Positions 10,050 to 21,009 of a DNA stretch of 64,000 nt are shown here, piece by piece. Origin of the DNA: Topomyia yanbarensis (Eukaryota; Arthropoda; Insecta; Diptera; Culicidae); contig NC_080672.1 of NCBI RefSeq assembly GCF_030247195.1, positions 348,004,413 to 348,068,412 on the forward strand. The letters run 5' to 3'. The notes under the pieces are model-generated. The model was given only the letters and a program-made list of their open reading frames with translations. It was not told the DNA's origin and ran no database searches. Each line of letters begins with the position of its first letter. Positions within the stretch are counted from its first letter, which is position 1. The position numbers were made by a program, and so were the translations under genes.

Positions 10050-10810
10050 AAATTAGGATGAGGTTATATAGGTCGGGATTAGGTTGCCGGTTTTCAGAGT
10101 GGAGCCGCCGGAAGTCCGCCTTGATGAAAGTCTTATCATACACGATATGACAAAGAGCCTTCGTCAGCATCTAGTTGTACAGTTTCCGGGCCCGCGACTT
10201 TTCCATTGTATTTTACCATTCGTCACGATTTGAAGCCTTCTGCACTTTGTACGTATGCAGTCCCTTACGGTCCTTGGCTCTCTGTACAAAAGACTTGGAC
10301 AGACAAGTGTTTACGGCTTTCTCAGTCGGTAAAATTTAGGCAAACGATTGGTTTATAAATTAACGAGTTAAGTTAATTAAACGATTAACTTAAATTTCCC
10401 TGGAAAAAGGCCATCAAAAACCGCGGAAACGTCGGGCAATTTATAAACCAATCGTTTGCCTAAATTTTACCGACTGAGAAAGCCGTAAACACCTGTTAAA
10501 ATTCCCGTATCCAGTCGTTACAACACCTAAACATAGACTTGGACAGATTCAACATTTAGGGCACATCCCTGACCGAAGCATTAGGATTCCGCTTTTACTA
10601 AACGCTTGTGATCCTGATCACTAATAGAACATCCATTTTGACCGAATTTCTCCCTCCGTTCGATGCGCAGACTTTGGCAGTAACTTTAAATCACATGACT
10701 CACCATTAACTGCACGATTTCGAATTGTTTTCCGGTACTCGGTAAAAGAGTTGAGGATTTCCAAGGAGCTTGCGCAAAATCAATTCGCGACGTTGCTTTT
10801 CGGGTGACGC
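10050..10810 (-). pseudogene. Mariner/Tc1-type transposase pseudogene, interrupted
   Basis: On the minus strand, from about 10,800 downward, the frames read RRELILRKLLGNPQL, later SDQDHKRLVKAES and SVQVF. After the inserted MITE they read SVQVF..ESQGP, KGLHTYKVQKASNRDEW, MEKSRARKLYN and VYDKTFIKADFRRL. These words belong to the IS630-Tc1-mariner transposases common in mosquitoes (possibly ITmD37E), in which the last segment holds the first-Asp motif 'DDET.IKADF'. Here the motif reads YDKT, frameshifts and stops abound, and the C-terminal catalytic half is missing. Interrupted at 10,307-10,492. Confidence 0.65.
10307..10492. mobile_element. Palindromic MITE with perfect 55-bp TIRs
   Basis: The arms at 10,307-10,361 and 10,438-10,492 are exact inverted copies of 55 bp (GTGTTTACGGCTTTCTCAGT...). 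They enclose a 76-bp spacer that holds a smaller inverted repeat around TTAAGTTAATTAAACG. The element interrupts the transposase pseudogene. Zero mismatches in the arms suggest recent insertion or conversion. I could not fix the target-site duplication. Confidence 0.75.
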
Positions 10811-11540
10811 CATTTTTTTAGATTTTCGAAAAACTGACAGCGATAAAAATACTGTGTAAAAATACACTCAAACCTACTTCTATCCAAACTTTCAAGAGAA
10901 AATACTGCTGCTAACTTGGGTACTAGTTTAGATACATCATCTAACTAGACACCCAGTCGATGCTAGTTACTGATGAGATGAATTCAAAACACAAAAATCA
11001 AATTTAATTCAATGTTTGTTCTTGTTTGTATTCTGTACTCACGAGCCGCGTTTGTAAATCCGTTTTCATGAACGTTTGGTATGTGGTCTCAACTTAATAA
11101 CCTAGAAATGAACCCAGGATATTTGCTACAAACATATGTTTTAATATTCCTAGAAATAAAACCCAAAAAAGTTAGGCGGAATTCAGAATTTTGCAGCATT
11201 GCCTATGTTCCAGCGGAACATGAGAATTTGTATACATACAGTACATTTTGTGGGTAAAAGACGGGAAAATTGAATTTTCATGTAAGTTTATTAACCGTTA
11301 TTCAATCTTGTAACATCAAAACACATCTACAAACTCGGGGTTATCCATAAGTTATATGCAGGTCTATTTTGTATTAATCGAGAGTGTTTAATGCAACTAA
11401 TATATTACAAACTGAAAATAGTATACGATGAATTGCCTATAAGTGATAGGTAACAATGAATATAATGAGCAAAATAGATAAAATCAACGTTATGAAAACG
11501 AAAATAATGAACATGAAATTTTTTAAATAATATAATAATG
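10811..11540. other. No identified gene
   Basis: AT-rich. Sequence near 10,815-10,900 (TTTTCGAAAAACTGACAGC...) recurs at about 53,180-53,260, so part of this stretch is a dispersed repeat. Otherwise no feature. Confidence 0.3.
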
Positions 11541-11808
11541 CTATATTTCACCCTAAGGAGAAAAATTTGGTAAAAGCATAGTGCTTTCGCATAGGCCTGC
11601 TAAGCCAAGACAAGTTTCGGCTTCACTGTGTCTCATCGGCATAAACAGAACGTCTGCTCGAACGGGACATCACGTTTGATCAGTCGTTCGATTGAAACAC
11701 AAAATGTGTTTTAGTTTTAAGGGATTTGCGTCAAGCCGGCGCTAATCTATTCCGACAATAAGTTAGTGTCGGCTTCTGATGAGGCGAAGCCGACACGCAA
11801 CTGAGCAT
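11541..11808 (+). mobile_element. Hammerhead-SINE copy, 13-bp TSD
   Basis: A 268-bp insertion is flanked by exact 13-bp direct repeats TAATATAATAATG (11,528-11,540 and 11,809-11,821). From GCATAGTGCTTTCGC (about 11,576) to the 3' end it is roughly 90-95% identical by eye to 38,080-38,310. The first ~34 nt (CTATATTTCACCCTAAGG...) are the reverse complement of the segment that lies at this place in the other copy, which resembles a LINE-type twin-priming inversion. The 3' end is a hammerhead-like fold with a mutated core. The TSD length points to mobilisation by a LINE in trans. Confidence 0.75.
11726..11800 (+). ncRNA. Hammerhead ribozyme motif, core mutated
   Basis: TTGCGTC at 11,726-11,732 provides the stem III strand and the GUC cleavage site. 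Stem I is AAGCCGGCGC/GTGTCGGCTT. CTGATGA is at 11,776-11,782 and stem II is GGC-GAA-GCC at 11,783-11,791. The GAAA box reads GACA (11,792-11,795), replacing the conserved A14, so this copy should be inactive. The closing strand is ACGCAA (11,795-11,800). The pairing was read by eye. Confidence 0.7.
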
Positions 11809-12050
11809 TAATATAATAATGTTTATTTTGCAAGCAGTGATAGTTCTCTAAAACAATCAACAACAAGAGAAGGAAAAGCACCCCGACCCCGATCTTGATT
11901 AACGATCGGAACGGGAACCTGTTGACAGATTATACGTGAGTCGCTGTCAGGTGTCAGAAGCACTTTGATTTGCTATTGAATAGACAAACGAGTAATAAAG
12001 GCACAAACAGAATGAGGATTGGGCATGTTTGATAAGCTGTGGATCCACCT
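11809..12050. other. No identified gene
   Basis: Holds the downstream TSD at 11,809-11,821. No other feature is recognised before the RT fragment. Confidence 0.3.
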
Positions 12051-12378
12051 ACACTAGACGAAGTGCGAAAGACTAACTGATGAAGCTGAAAAATGGTAAG
12101 GTCGTTGGGAAAGATGGAATGCCAGTTGAGCTTCTAAAAATCGGGAGTGATCGGCTGTACGAAACAATCCATTGCGCGGTCGGGATAATCGGTATAGCAG
12201 ACTGCGCCTATTGACTGAATTCTTTATCGGCGAATACCAAAGCGGGTTTCGAGAAAAACGATCAACGACGGACAAAATGTTTAACCTGAGACAAATTCTG
12301 GATAAACTCTGGGAACACAATTTGCGGACTCACCACCCGTTTGAAGATTTCAAAGTGGCATACGATTCAGTGAAATAA
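12051..12378 (+). pseudogene. RTE-like reverse transcriptase, 5' RT part
   Basis: With minor frame breaks it reads LDEVRK, LKNGKVVGKDGMPVELLKIG, RLLTEFFIGEYQSGFREKRS, TTDKMFNLRQILDKL and FEDFKVAYDSVK. These are the fingers and motif A of an RTE-like LINE reverse transcriptase. The segment ends abruptly at motif A where a tandem satellite begins. The same reading resumes at motif C near 14,113, so both are pieces of one copy split by about 1.7 kb. Several residues are degenerate and part of the domain is missing. Confidence 0.7.
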
Positions 12379-12435
12379 AACGAAAGTTTCGTGCATTATA
12401 AATAGTAGGTTTCGTTCATTTCATGAACAGGAATA

Positions 12436-13585
12436 GCCGCTTGCTGAACGAAAGTTTTCGTAAATTTTACACATGTAATGTACAATGCACGAATGTTATC
12501 GTTGATAACGACATTATTTTTCGTGAATGAAACGAAATGCTTTGTTTATTTTAATAAACCTTTGTGTAGATTACGAACGATTTCGTTTGTCGCACGAATT
12601 CATTTCGTTTATCTTAGAAAAGTTTGCGTATTTATTAGCTTGTTGTTTTCAGTCGTTCTTTTGGGATCGATGTTTGACAACATCGATTTTTTTTTAATTT
12701 AAAAAAAATCGATGCGACCAAATCGATTCTATTGTGGTACGAAGAAATGGCCACTTGATGAACGAAAATTTTCGTAAATCTCACTTATTTAGTTTACCTT
12801 GCACGAATGTTATCGTTGATAACGATATTATTTTTCGTGAATGAAACGAAATGTTTCGTTTATTTTAATAAACATTTATGTATATTACGTACGATTCCAT
12901 TGCTCACACGAATTTATTTCGTTCATCTTAGGAAAGTTTTCGTATTCATTAGCACATTATTTTTTCAATCGATAAGTTAAGATCGATGTTTAACAATAAC
13001 GATTTTTTTAACTAACTAAAAGGATCGATCTGGCGAAATCGATTTTATTTCAACCTGCTCACCTCTATTGGGGACTGGAAAGATTGTGGTGTGAAGTAAT
13101 GCCCGCTTGATGAACAAAAGCTTTTGTAAATTTTACACATTTAATGTACATTGCAGGAATGTTATCGTTGATAACGACATTATTTTTCGTAAATGAAACG
13201 AAATGATTAGTTTACTTCCATAATGTTTATGTATATGATGAACGATTTCGTTGGTCGCACGAATTTATTTCGTATATCTTAGAAAAGTTTACGTATTTAC
13301 CAACCTCTTATTGCTTTCAGTCGATCTTTTGGGATCAATGTTTGATAACATCGATTTTTTTTTTAATTTAAAAAAATCGATGTGGCCAAATCGATTTTAT
13401 TGTGTTACGAAGAAATGGCCGCTTGATGAACGAAGGCTTTCGTAAATTTTACTTATTTAGTGTATATTACACGAATGTTAACGTTAATAACAACATCACT
13501 TTTCGTGTATATTATGAACAATCTTGTCGGTCGCACGAATTCATTTCGTTCATCTAAGAGAATTTTTCGTATTTAATAGCATATT
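12436..13585. repeat. Satellite, four ~313-352-bp tandem units
   Basis: Units start at about 12,436, 12,749, 13,101 and 13,417 with CCGCTTGATGAACGAAAG-like sequence. Each carries CACGAATGTTATCGTTGATA and TTCGTTCATCTTAG-like segments, and most carry an AT-core palindrome flanked by ATCGAT. Periods are 313, 352 and 316 bp, and the last unit is truncated. CGAAA/TTTCG words are dense throughout. It lies between two halves of an RT pseudogene. Confidence 0.75.
12682..12715. repeat. CATCGAT-(T)n-(A)n-ATCGATG palindrome
   Basis: A 33-34-nt near-perfect palindrome inside satellite unit 1, with a T9/A8 core. A very similar palindrome occurs at about 13,350-13,383 in unit 3. Such sites can extrude as cruciforms; no role is known. 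Confidence 0.6.
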
Positions 13586-14104
13586 ATTTTGACATTACTC
13601 CTGAAGTGAAAAACTCAAACACCAACGAGCAGTTTGCGAAGGCTCAACTGAATCCGTATTGCTGCGGATTCTGGATCAAATGGAAGCGAAGAAGAAGTTC
13701 TAGAAATCTTCCTGAAACCGGCGGACACGCATACGGCTACTAAATAGTCAGACAGAGACCGTCGTGATGATCAACAATTATCTGACGCATAGCAACAATG
13801 ACTCCATATTCAACCTCTATTGAAGCTCTTTTGACGTCGACGGTTTGACGAATGGTGCTCGTGAATATAATTAAGACTTTCGTATATAGCAGCGAACAAT
13901 TCGTTTGCCTAACGAAGCCGTTTCGTAATAAGCCAACGAAAGTCGTTTCGTGGTTTTCACGAAAAACTCGTAATAAAAAATAAAAGTGTTTCAATAGAGC
14001 TACGAACGATTCATTATATGTATGAAAAATTCGTATATTTTATGAAAATTTTCTGTACGAAATTAATTCCTAGCGATTTACGAATATATTTTATCAGTGT
14101 AATC
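13586..14104. other. Satellite-related degenerate sequence
   Basis: Contains further CGAAAGTCGTTTCG and TTCGTA words like the satellite, and one short open stretch near 13,620-13,740 that I do not recognise. Confidence 0.35.
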
Positions 14105-14360
14105 TATTGTTTAACATAGCGCTCGGATGTGCGATACGAAGAACTGACATGTGAAGGAACGGAACCATCATCACATGCTCTCACATGCTTTTTGGCTTCG
14201 CGGACGACATCGACATCATTGGCGTTGATCGCAGAGTAGTGGAAGAGTCATTTTTGCCTTTTAAAAGGGAGGCTACGGAAATCAGACTGGCTAGAAACTC
14301 TGACAAGACAAAGTACATGGAAGCTGGTAGAGAAGTTTCGAGTTGGAAATGGATGGAGTA
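14105..14360 (+). pseudogene. RTE-like reverse transcriptase, motif C part
   Basis: Reads FNIALGCAIRRTDM (stop), then HMLFGFADDIDIIGVDRRVV, EESFLPFKREATEI and LARNSDKTKYMEAGR. This holds the catalytic FADD box and the downstream 'DKTKYM' motif of RTE-like LINEs. It continues the RT fragment that stops at 12,378; motif B (the LRQGD region) is missing. Non-functional. Confidence 0.7.
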
Positions 14361-15900
14361 CGATAACAATTTAATGCGATTGCATGATTTGCTCAATTAT
14401 AAAGATAGCTTATTTAAATTTTATTATCATTTCTATCAAATTTAACAGCGAGTTTGACAGTTGGCACAACTTTAATCAAAACAAATGAAATCAAAATAAT
14501 TGCCACTAGTGCACTGGGTATCTAAACAATCAATGGCGTACAATGCGACGATCTAGAAAATTAGTTTGGAATTTTCACATTTTGGAAAGCTTTTTAACGT
14601 ATATAGCCCTCTGTGCAATGCGTGCAATTTTACACATTTCCTCAGTGTTATAATCGGATAAACATCACATGTGCTATCACAAACAATTTTATTTTCAATT
14701 ATGTGTCTAGGGTTTTTCGCGCAAGCCTGGATTGATAAAAAATTAAGATAGGCAGAACTATTCTTGAAATAGATTGACTTGAAAAGAGTCCAAATAAGGA
14801 ACTAAACCAATTATTTTCCGACAGTTTCACTAATTTCACACTTCCATTCTTTAGAAAAAGTTCACAAAAAATAAGTAGTCTTGAAAAAATACTGTTGAAA
14901 AACTCTATGTTCTAGAAGAACTGATTTGCCAACACTTAAACAGCAGACTTGGTACTACACTTCGATGTGGAACTTGAGCTGTTTCTACAGACTTCGTAGC
15001 TAATTTATATCATATAGGACAATGATAGGACTAGCTATGATCCCACAGAGCCTTACTAATCCGTTCCGTGACGCATGAAAACTTGCGATGAAACAATTCA
15101 AGAGCAGTACCTGAGACAAGCCTGCAACTATAACTCCTCCACTCTATTAAATACGAACTAGACACAATACTCCAGTTTTCTTCTTCTGACCTGAACCAAC
15201 AGTTACAACGTTTAGATGGTAGTAAACGAATTGTTTGTATTTATCTTCCAAGACAAAATCGAAACTCGACGAAAGTGGAGAGCGACGGTAGACGACTACG
15301 TAACTTGCAGACACCACGTACCAAAACAAAACTACTCAAATGCTTTTCCAAAACCAATTACATTGTTCCTACTGTAATCCGCTTAGTCACAAGTCTTCGT
15401 AGGTTACACAAGCGGAATTTAATTTCACGTTTCGGGTAAGCAACCGTTTGCAAAACAATTTCCTGTGATTTTACCAACATTTGAGGATTATACTAATCCC
15501 CTTAAACGAAAATAAGAAAAATGGTTTGAGCGATCTCAAGATCCGATCTAAGCCTAATCCTAGGTATTGAATCACTCACGTTTTAAATAAATATCCGTTA
15601 AATCACTGAATTGTGTCAGCTCACTCTAAGCGCACTGTCCTCCGATAAGCAATGATTCTGCCTGCACTTGGAATTACCTTCTATCCCGATCACCACCTCT
15701 GAACTTTGAACTGCTCCAAAATCGTACACTCCGTTGGTCAGAATCACGATCGTAACTGAATGACGGTGAGTCCGCCTTCGCCTGGTCCCCAGCGAAAATC
15801 TTTCCACCCCCTTCAATGAACTAAGAACTGCTCCTTCCTAAACCATCACCAGTTACATCCAACCGGTAGGAAATAGCCAATCGATCACGTCACAATTAAT
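14361..15900. other. No identified gene
   Basis: Unique-looking sequence with only short unrecognised open frames. No repeat ends or RNA genes were recognised. Confidence 0.3.
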
Positions 15901-15929
15901 TTCGCACTTGATAATCGCGTAGCTGTAGC

Positions 15930-16460
15930 ACTCTCCCTCTATCTATCTCTCTCTCTCTCCCTTCGCTTAAAATGCCACACCACCACGAAAGGCGCCAAGC
16001 TTCCACTATTCAAGTATTTCGCGCATTGATTAACTCTTGAAAACTCCGGCACTTTCTACATCACTAAACCCAGCCTGCGGCGACCACTGGACAAAAGATC
16101 AAATCAGATCACCTTCACCCCGAAGGAATTCACCATGTACCGCGCACCACAGCTACCAACCAGCGTCAACCGTGAACCGACAAAGTCAGACAGTGCCGAC
16201 CGAACCTCACCACGGGCAGTCGTGAACTGAAGCGCGCTTGATCCCACGGTTTTGCTGATGATTCGCGCTTAGCTGCTGATCGTGGTTCGTAAGTGGAATT
16301 AATCTGGAAACATATAGAGAGAGAAAGAGAACGAGCGGTGAGAGTGGACTGCCAAAGTGCTTTGAATAATGATTTATGCGACTTCAACTCAACTGCTGAG
16401 GGAACGCGTGTGAAACTGGAACGTACTATACACTTTGATGGTCCGCCATGGCCGTTGCTG
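15930..16460. other. CT/GA-rich, GC-moderate segment, possible regulatory region
   Basis: The segment has a (CT)n tract at 15,935-15,962 and a GAGA-rich tract at 16,315-16,340. Base composition is higher in GC than its surroundings. Short frames on both strands resemble no known protein. It could be a host promoter or 5' exon, since GAGA tracts are common in dipteran promoters, but I see no TATA-initiator pair or splice evidence. Confidence 0.2.
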
Positions 16461-16694
16461 CGTGGCGATGTCGGATGGTGCATAGCAATGATGACCGCTT
16501 TTACCGGCTCTTGATTAATTTGTCATTTCTCACATCGTTTGCTCCCAATCAAAACGGCTCCGAACAGATTTTCCGGTTTTGTTCAGTGCGTAATTGCAAT
16601 TCGCCACAGCCAGTGGCAATTGAAGAAGGAACTATGGGGTTTGTACACTGTTTGAAGTGTAGGTCTTTCAACTTTCGGGCGTAAAGAGATACAT

Positions 16695-16815
16695 ATTAGT
16701 CCTATAGTGATTTTTTTGTTTTGATTACATAGGTTGCTCGACCATATTTTTTTCAGATTAAAAACATGTTTCTAACCCTAAGTGCGGGGCTACGAATCGA
16801 ACCCAGGTGAGTTGC
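16695..16815 (-). mobile_element. tRNA-derived SINE remnant
   Basis: On the minus strand the sequence has GGGTTCGATTCG, a good RNA polymerase III B box, followed by TAGCCCCGCACTTAGGG and an AACATGTTTTTAATCTG tail. This resembles tRNA-type SINEs of mosquitoes. No A box is visible upstream, so it seems 5'-truncated. It adjoins a hAT-type MITE. Confidence 0.45.
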
Positions 16816-16866
16816 GTATTAATATTGAGTTTTTGAATAACTGGTCCAAGTCTGATCAATTTTGTA

Positions 16867-17370
16867 TAGGAGCGGATCCAGAAAAAAAATTTCGGCGGGG
16901 GTCCGAAATTTTTAATTTGAAATGATCATTGTACAATACGTTATACCACTGAGAACTGACATACAAGTAGAGTTTTAAACTTGTGTAAGAAATAAAACTG
17001 TCGCTTTGAAATGGCAACAGCAAGTAGCAACTTGCCATTGGCCGGCGCTGCGATCGGCCAGTAATCGCCATACGGCACTTGTTTGCAAACTTGGATACAA
17101 TGGTGACTCACGCATGCAAACCTGTGTGCGATGGTGATTATCAACGTATTTTCTTTTAAATGTTTACACAGGTTTTTCGAGAAACTTTGTTCTAGCTTAT
17201 ATGTCTGTTCTCTGTGGTTATACGTCAAAAGCTCATTTAATGAAAATAATGGTGATCAAATTTGGCTTGAAATGATTATAAGTTTACAGCTAAATAAAAT
17301 TTCTCATAAAGTTAAAAAAAATTTGAAGGGGGTCCGGACCCCCAGGACCCTCCCCCTGGATCCGCCACTG
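16867..17370. mobile_element. hAT-type MITE, 504 bp
   Basis: Ends are TAGGAGCGGATCCAG and CTGGATCCGCCACTG, inverted copies of the CAGTGGCGGATCCAG terminus. They are flanked by 8-bp direct repeats ATTTTGTA (16,859-16,866) and ATTTCGTA (17,371-17,378). Next to the ends is a G-run segment (GGGGGTCCGGACCCCC). 8-bp TSDs are the hallmark of hAT elements. No transposase. A relative is at 59,071-59,317. Confidence 0.8.
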
Positions 17371-17474
17371 ATTTCGTAGATTTTTTTCGAACGTTCACCT
17401 TATTGTGTGCAAATTCTTCTGCGCAAAAGTATATCGATAATCCGATTTACCGCAACCCTGGACACCCATTTCTT

Positions 17475-17723
17475 AGGGCCAATTCATAAATTACGTAACG
17501 CTTTTAGGGGGGGGAGGGGGTACGACAAGTTGTGACATAGGGGGGAGGGGGTGTTAACTAGATCGTTACGTAACATGTTTTCATCGAAGAAAAAAAAATT
17601 CTTGGAATTTCTTACGTAACAGGGGAGGGGGGAATGCAAAAATTTGTGACAATTTGTTACATAGGGGGAGGGGGGAGTCAATTTTGGGCAATTTTTGCGT
17701 TACGTAATTTATGAATGGTCCCT
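17475..17723. mobile_element. MITE with AGGGACCATTCATAAATTAC ends, copy 1
   Basis: 249 bp. The left end is AGGGCCAATTCATAAATTAC and the right end is the inverse of AGGGACCATTCATAAATTAC; both continue GTAACGC. The interior has G-runs separated by TTGTGACATAG and TTACGTAAC words and can fold along its length. A second copy is at 48,660-48,909, in the opposite orientation. Superfamily not assigned; I could not define a TSD. Confidence 0.75.
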
Positions 17724-18170
17724 TATCTTTTTTCAATTCGAGGTCAATCCTATTTATATTGTACTTAAACCTAAATACCCTGAAACTAAACATAATAAAC
17801 TGGACCGATATGGAATTGTGCATCACTTTTTCGAAAAATCATTCAATATAGATGTTAACTTTCCGGCGGACGCGCAAGTACACTGAGTGCATACCACTCA
17901 GAAAATCAAGCGAAATCGTCTTTGAACACTAGCGCCTACTCGTTCGGTGAGCCATCCACGCGCCTTCAGGTGGGCCAGCCATAAAGATTTCAACAGTGTA
18001 TAACTTCTGAACGAGGTTTTTTTTATCGTAAGGTTGGCACTGTGTGGGACTCACGACTCGCTGTCGTGCCAAACCACTAAAACCACACCTTACTCTTTCT
18101 TCACCTTTTTTCCTTCCTTTTTTCAAGGAATTCCTTCGTTGGTTAAGGGCGGAAGGGGGACTCGTTATGA
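17724..18170. other. No identified gene
   Basis: AT-rich flank followed, from about 17,900, by unrecognised sequence. Nothing supportable as a gene. Confidence 0.25.
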
Positions 18171-18179
18171 TTTCATCAC

Positions 18180-19072
18180 ACATCTTTCTTTTGTTCACGA
18201 GTTTTTCGCAGCTATCTCGGAGCCTCACTTGATACATGAAAAGGCTCGAGTCATTCAGCTCTAAACTCATCTCATGATTTTCATCTTCATCTATTACGTC
18301 GCCATTTAATTCTCGTCTCAGTGAGCCGTTCAACTGCTGATTTCATGAATAATTTAGTTCCTGTTTTCGTGAGTCATTCAGCTTATCACGATTTACTCGG
18401 ATAATCCCCGGTGATGAACTCACCCTACTCCGACTGAGAGTTCCTTGACGGAAGAATTTCTCCCGACACCGATACCCCCTTTCTTCAGCCATTTAGCTCC
18501 CAGCATTAACGAGATCTACTATCTATCTATAATCCGGTGGTGAAACTGCTCTAATCCGACTGAGAGTTCCCCGACGATGGAATTTCTCTGGGTGCAGATG
18601 TCTGTTTCGTGGGCCAATTAGCTCCCAACAAAATAGAATCTACTCTACTGCGAATTCCTCGGTGGTGTGTTTATCCCGATCCTGATGCTTGTTTCCGTGA
18701 GCCATTCAGCTCCTCGTTTCGTCGGACCTAACCTACTCGTCGTTTCGTCTTTCGGTGGACCTAACCTACTCTACGGATCAGCCAGTAGGTGCCCAGGGAT
18801 GTCCAGCGATTCCGGGTGAAGCGTAACTTCCGGTTCGCTAGAGCCCCACCGACCCACTGCTGGCGGTTCGACGCGGTCTACTCGTTCTAGTCCCTAGTGG
18901 TTAATTTAGGCTACTCACGAGGTACCTGTTTGGGTGTCAAGGTCGGTCCGGCGATTCCAGTGAAGCGTGACGTCCGCTTCGCTAGCACCCCGACGACCCA
19001 AACCCGGTGCTACGTCGCGTACTACTCAACTGGTCCCCGGACCTAGACTACACCGGTGGAGAGTACCCGGCG
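18180..19072. repeat. Degenerate repeat array 3' of R1-like copy A
   Basis: Modules recur: CTACTCCGACTGAGAGTTCC followed by CCCGACACCGATACC-like words, and GTGAGCCATTCAGCTC-like words. Examples start near 18,438, 18,552, 19,045 and 18,690. The same modules occupy 21,010-21,790 and 23,560-23,660. Read on the minus strand they follow each R1-like RT copy, so they may be element-associated 3' repeats or inter-element spacer. Confidence 0.55.
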
Positions 19073-19074
19073 GC

Positions 19075-20995
19075 GGAATTTCTCCTAAAACCCGAAACGC
19101 GTATTCTTCCGCTGGTAGCATTCCACGTTCTCAGCCAGAATGATACAGATGGGAACCATCCCGGCAATGACGCATACCGCATCCGACAATATCGAATAGC
19201 CACTAGGCGAAACGTGCTTGTCAACTTCGTCCGGTTTCGCTTTGAGTTCAGCGCAGCAGCACATGCTGGTTCGCCATACCTCAGTATTGAGGTTGAGACA
19301 CCCGCCACAAGATGTCTCGTGCTGCCTCTTGCTCCTCCGTGATTCGGCATGATCTTTGCCAATGCGTTACTTGTCCTCGCGACCTTCTCACATACATAGT
19401 CGACATGGCTGTTGTAATTGTACCGATCGTCTGCCATCACACCCAGGTGCTTCAGCACACGCATCGGTGGGATGGATTGTACTCCGAAGCTGATCACGAC
19501 ACGCTTAGTTTTTTACGGTTGCTGACCAGCACTACCTCGGTCTTGTGGTGAGTCAGTAGCAAGCCGTCCAGGTTTTCACGATGCCTATTGTCTCTACCGT
19601 CAACATCTCCACCTCCTCAAGAGTTTCGCCGGTTATCATCAGGACAACGTCATCTGCAAAGCCGACGATCTGCTATGAACAGATCCAGTGTTAACACTCC
19701 GTTGTACATTATATTCCAGAGAGTTGGGCCGAGTATGGACCCCTGAGGTACTCCCGCCGTGAGCCTAATCAACCCCTGCCCCACGTTCGTTTCGTAGACC
19801 AGTAACTTTTCAGAACCTTGCACAGATAGTCCGGAAACCGCATCCTGTGCAGCGCTACGGCAATCGACCCCCCTCCCCCCGACTGGCACCGTTGAACGCG
19901 TTCTTCACGTCTATCGTTACCACGGCGCACCAGCGATTACCCCTTCTCTTTTGCTTCAATGCTTTCTCCACACTCACAATGACTTTCAACGTAGGTCGTC
20001 AGCGTGTTGAGGATGACCCTTTCCAGGAGCATCCAGCAGGCATATAGGCCTATACGATGCTGGATCTCCTGGTGGCTTCCCTGGTTTTGCTAGCAACACC
20101 AGCTGCTGGATCCTCCATCTATCCGGGAAGTAGCCTACGTCCAGGCATTTTTGTAGAACTATCCTGAACATGTCTGAAAATGCCAGGATCGCGGTCTTCA
20201 GTGCCACGTTGGGGATACCGTCCGGAAAGAAAGCTTTCTTCGCTTTCAGCCCTTTTGCCATTATAAGCAGCTCGTCGTTAGAGACTTGATTATCATCAGC
20301 ATTTCCACCGTTTGCATCAACCTACGGTGTAGATGGCCATACAGTTGGTCGTGCTTCGGGGAAAGACCCTGCACGATAATCTTCAGATTGTCAGTGCACA
20401 TTTCAGCTGGCGTCGTTGGACCCTTGATCTTGACCATCACGTCCTAGCTGTCCGGAATGTCACTTTATACTATTCTCTGACTACCTCTGAACGCGTCTTC
20501 TGGATGCTAAGCCTTTTGTTCCACCAATTCGCTGGATGCCGCTACTTTGTCGGCTCCATTTTTCTCATTGTTACGTCACACGCCTTCGTTAATATTTTCG
20601 ACAGCTCCTCGGCATTCTGAACTGGAGCGCGGCTGTCGGCACGAAGTGCTTCCACAAAAAGGTACTTGTCGAAGTTTTTTACTTTTTACTTCCCATCGCA
20701 GTGAGGACTGGCGACTCCGTGGTACAATGCAGTTCCGCCTACCAATGGTGTAGTGAATGGCCAGGTGACCGCTGGAGTACTAGTCACTATCTCGACAATT
20801 CATGTTATCCATCAGCGACGAATTGCAGAATGTTACGTCGATGATGGATTCCCGGCCATTTTTACGGAAAGTACTAACGGAGCCTTCGTTGCACAACCTT
20901 ATATCGAATTTCTGTATGGTAGTAGGAAAGCTAGCTGTGGGTCTAGAATTAGTACTCTTCCCCTACGAGAACAATCTGGGCGGCCAACTTCAGAT
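19075..20995 (-). pseudogene. R1-clade LINE pol pseudogene, copy A
   Basis: On the minus strand, the end of an endonuclease (SVSTFRKNGRESIIDVTF, then MNCRDSD) is at about 20,900-20,760. RT follows with LKAKKAFFPDGIPNVALK, LVLLAKPGKPPGDPASYRPI, then LTAGVPQGSILGPTLWNIMY and FGVQSIPPMRVLKHLGVM...STSILRYGEPACAAAL. These are R1-type words ('PDGIPN.ALK', 'LL.KPGKPPGDP..YRPICL', 'AGVPQGS.LGP'). The region between 19,890 and 19,980 and the FADD box are badly decayed, with many stops and frameshifts. Non-functional. Confidence 0.75.
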
Positions 20996-21009
20996 TGTCT
21001 AATTTACTG

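Noticed and set aside
10291..10545. ACTTGGACAG repeated on both sides of the 55-bp-TIR MITE as a possible target-site duplication
   Set aside because: The second copy lies 40 bp beyond the right arm, and both copies code for parts of the transposase (two SVQV-type segments). It is more likely chance or internal similarity than a TSD.
18034..18333. Overlapping 62-134-codon open frames on both strands
   Set aside because: No recognisable domain, no promoter or splice context, and they run into the repeat array.
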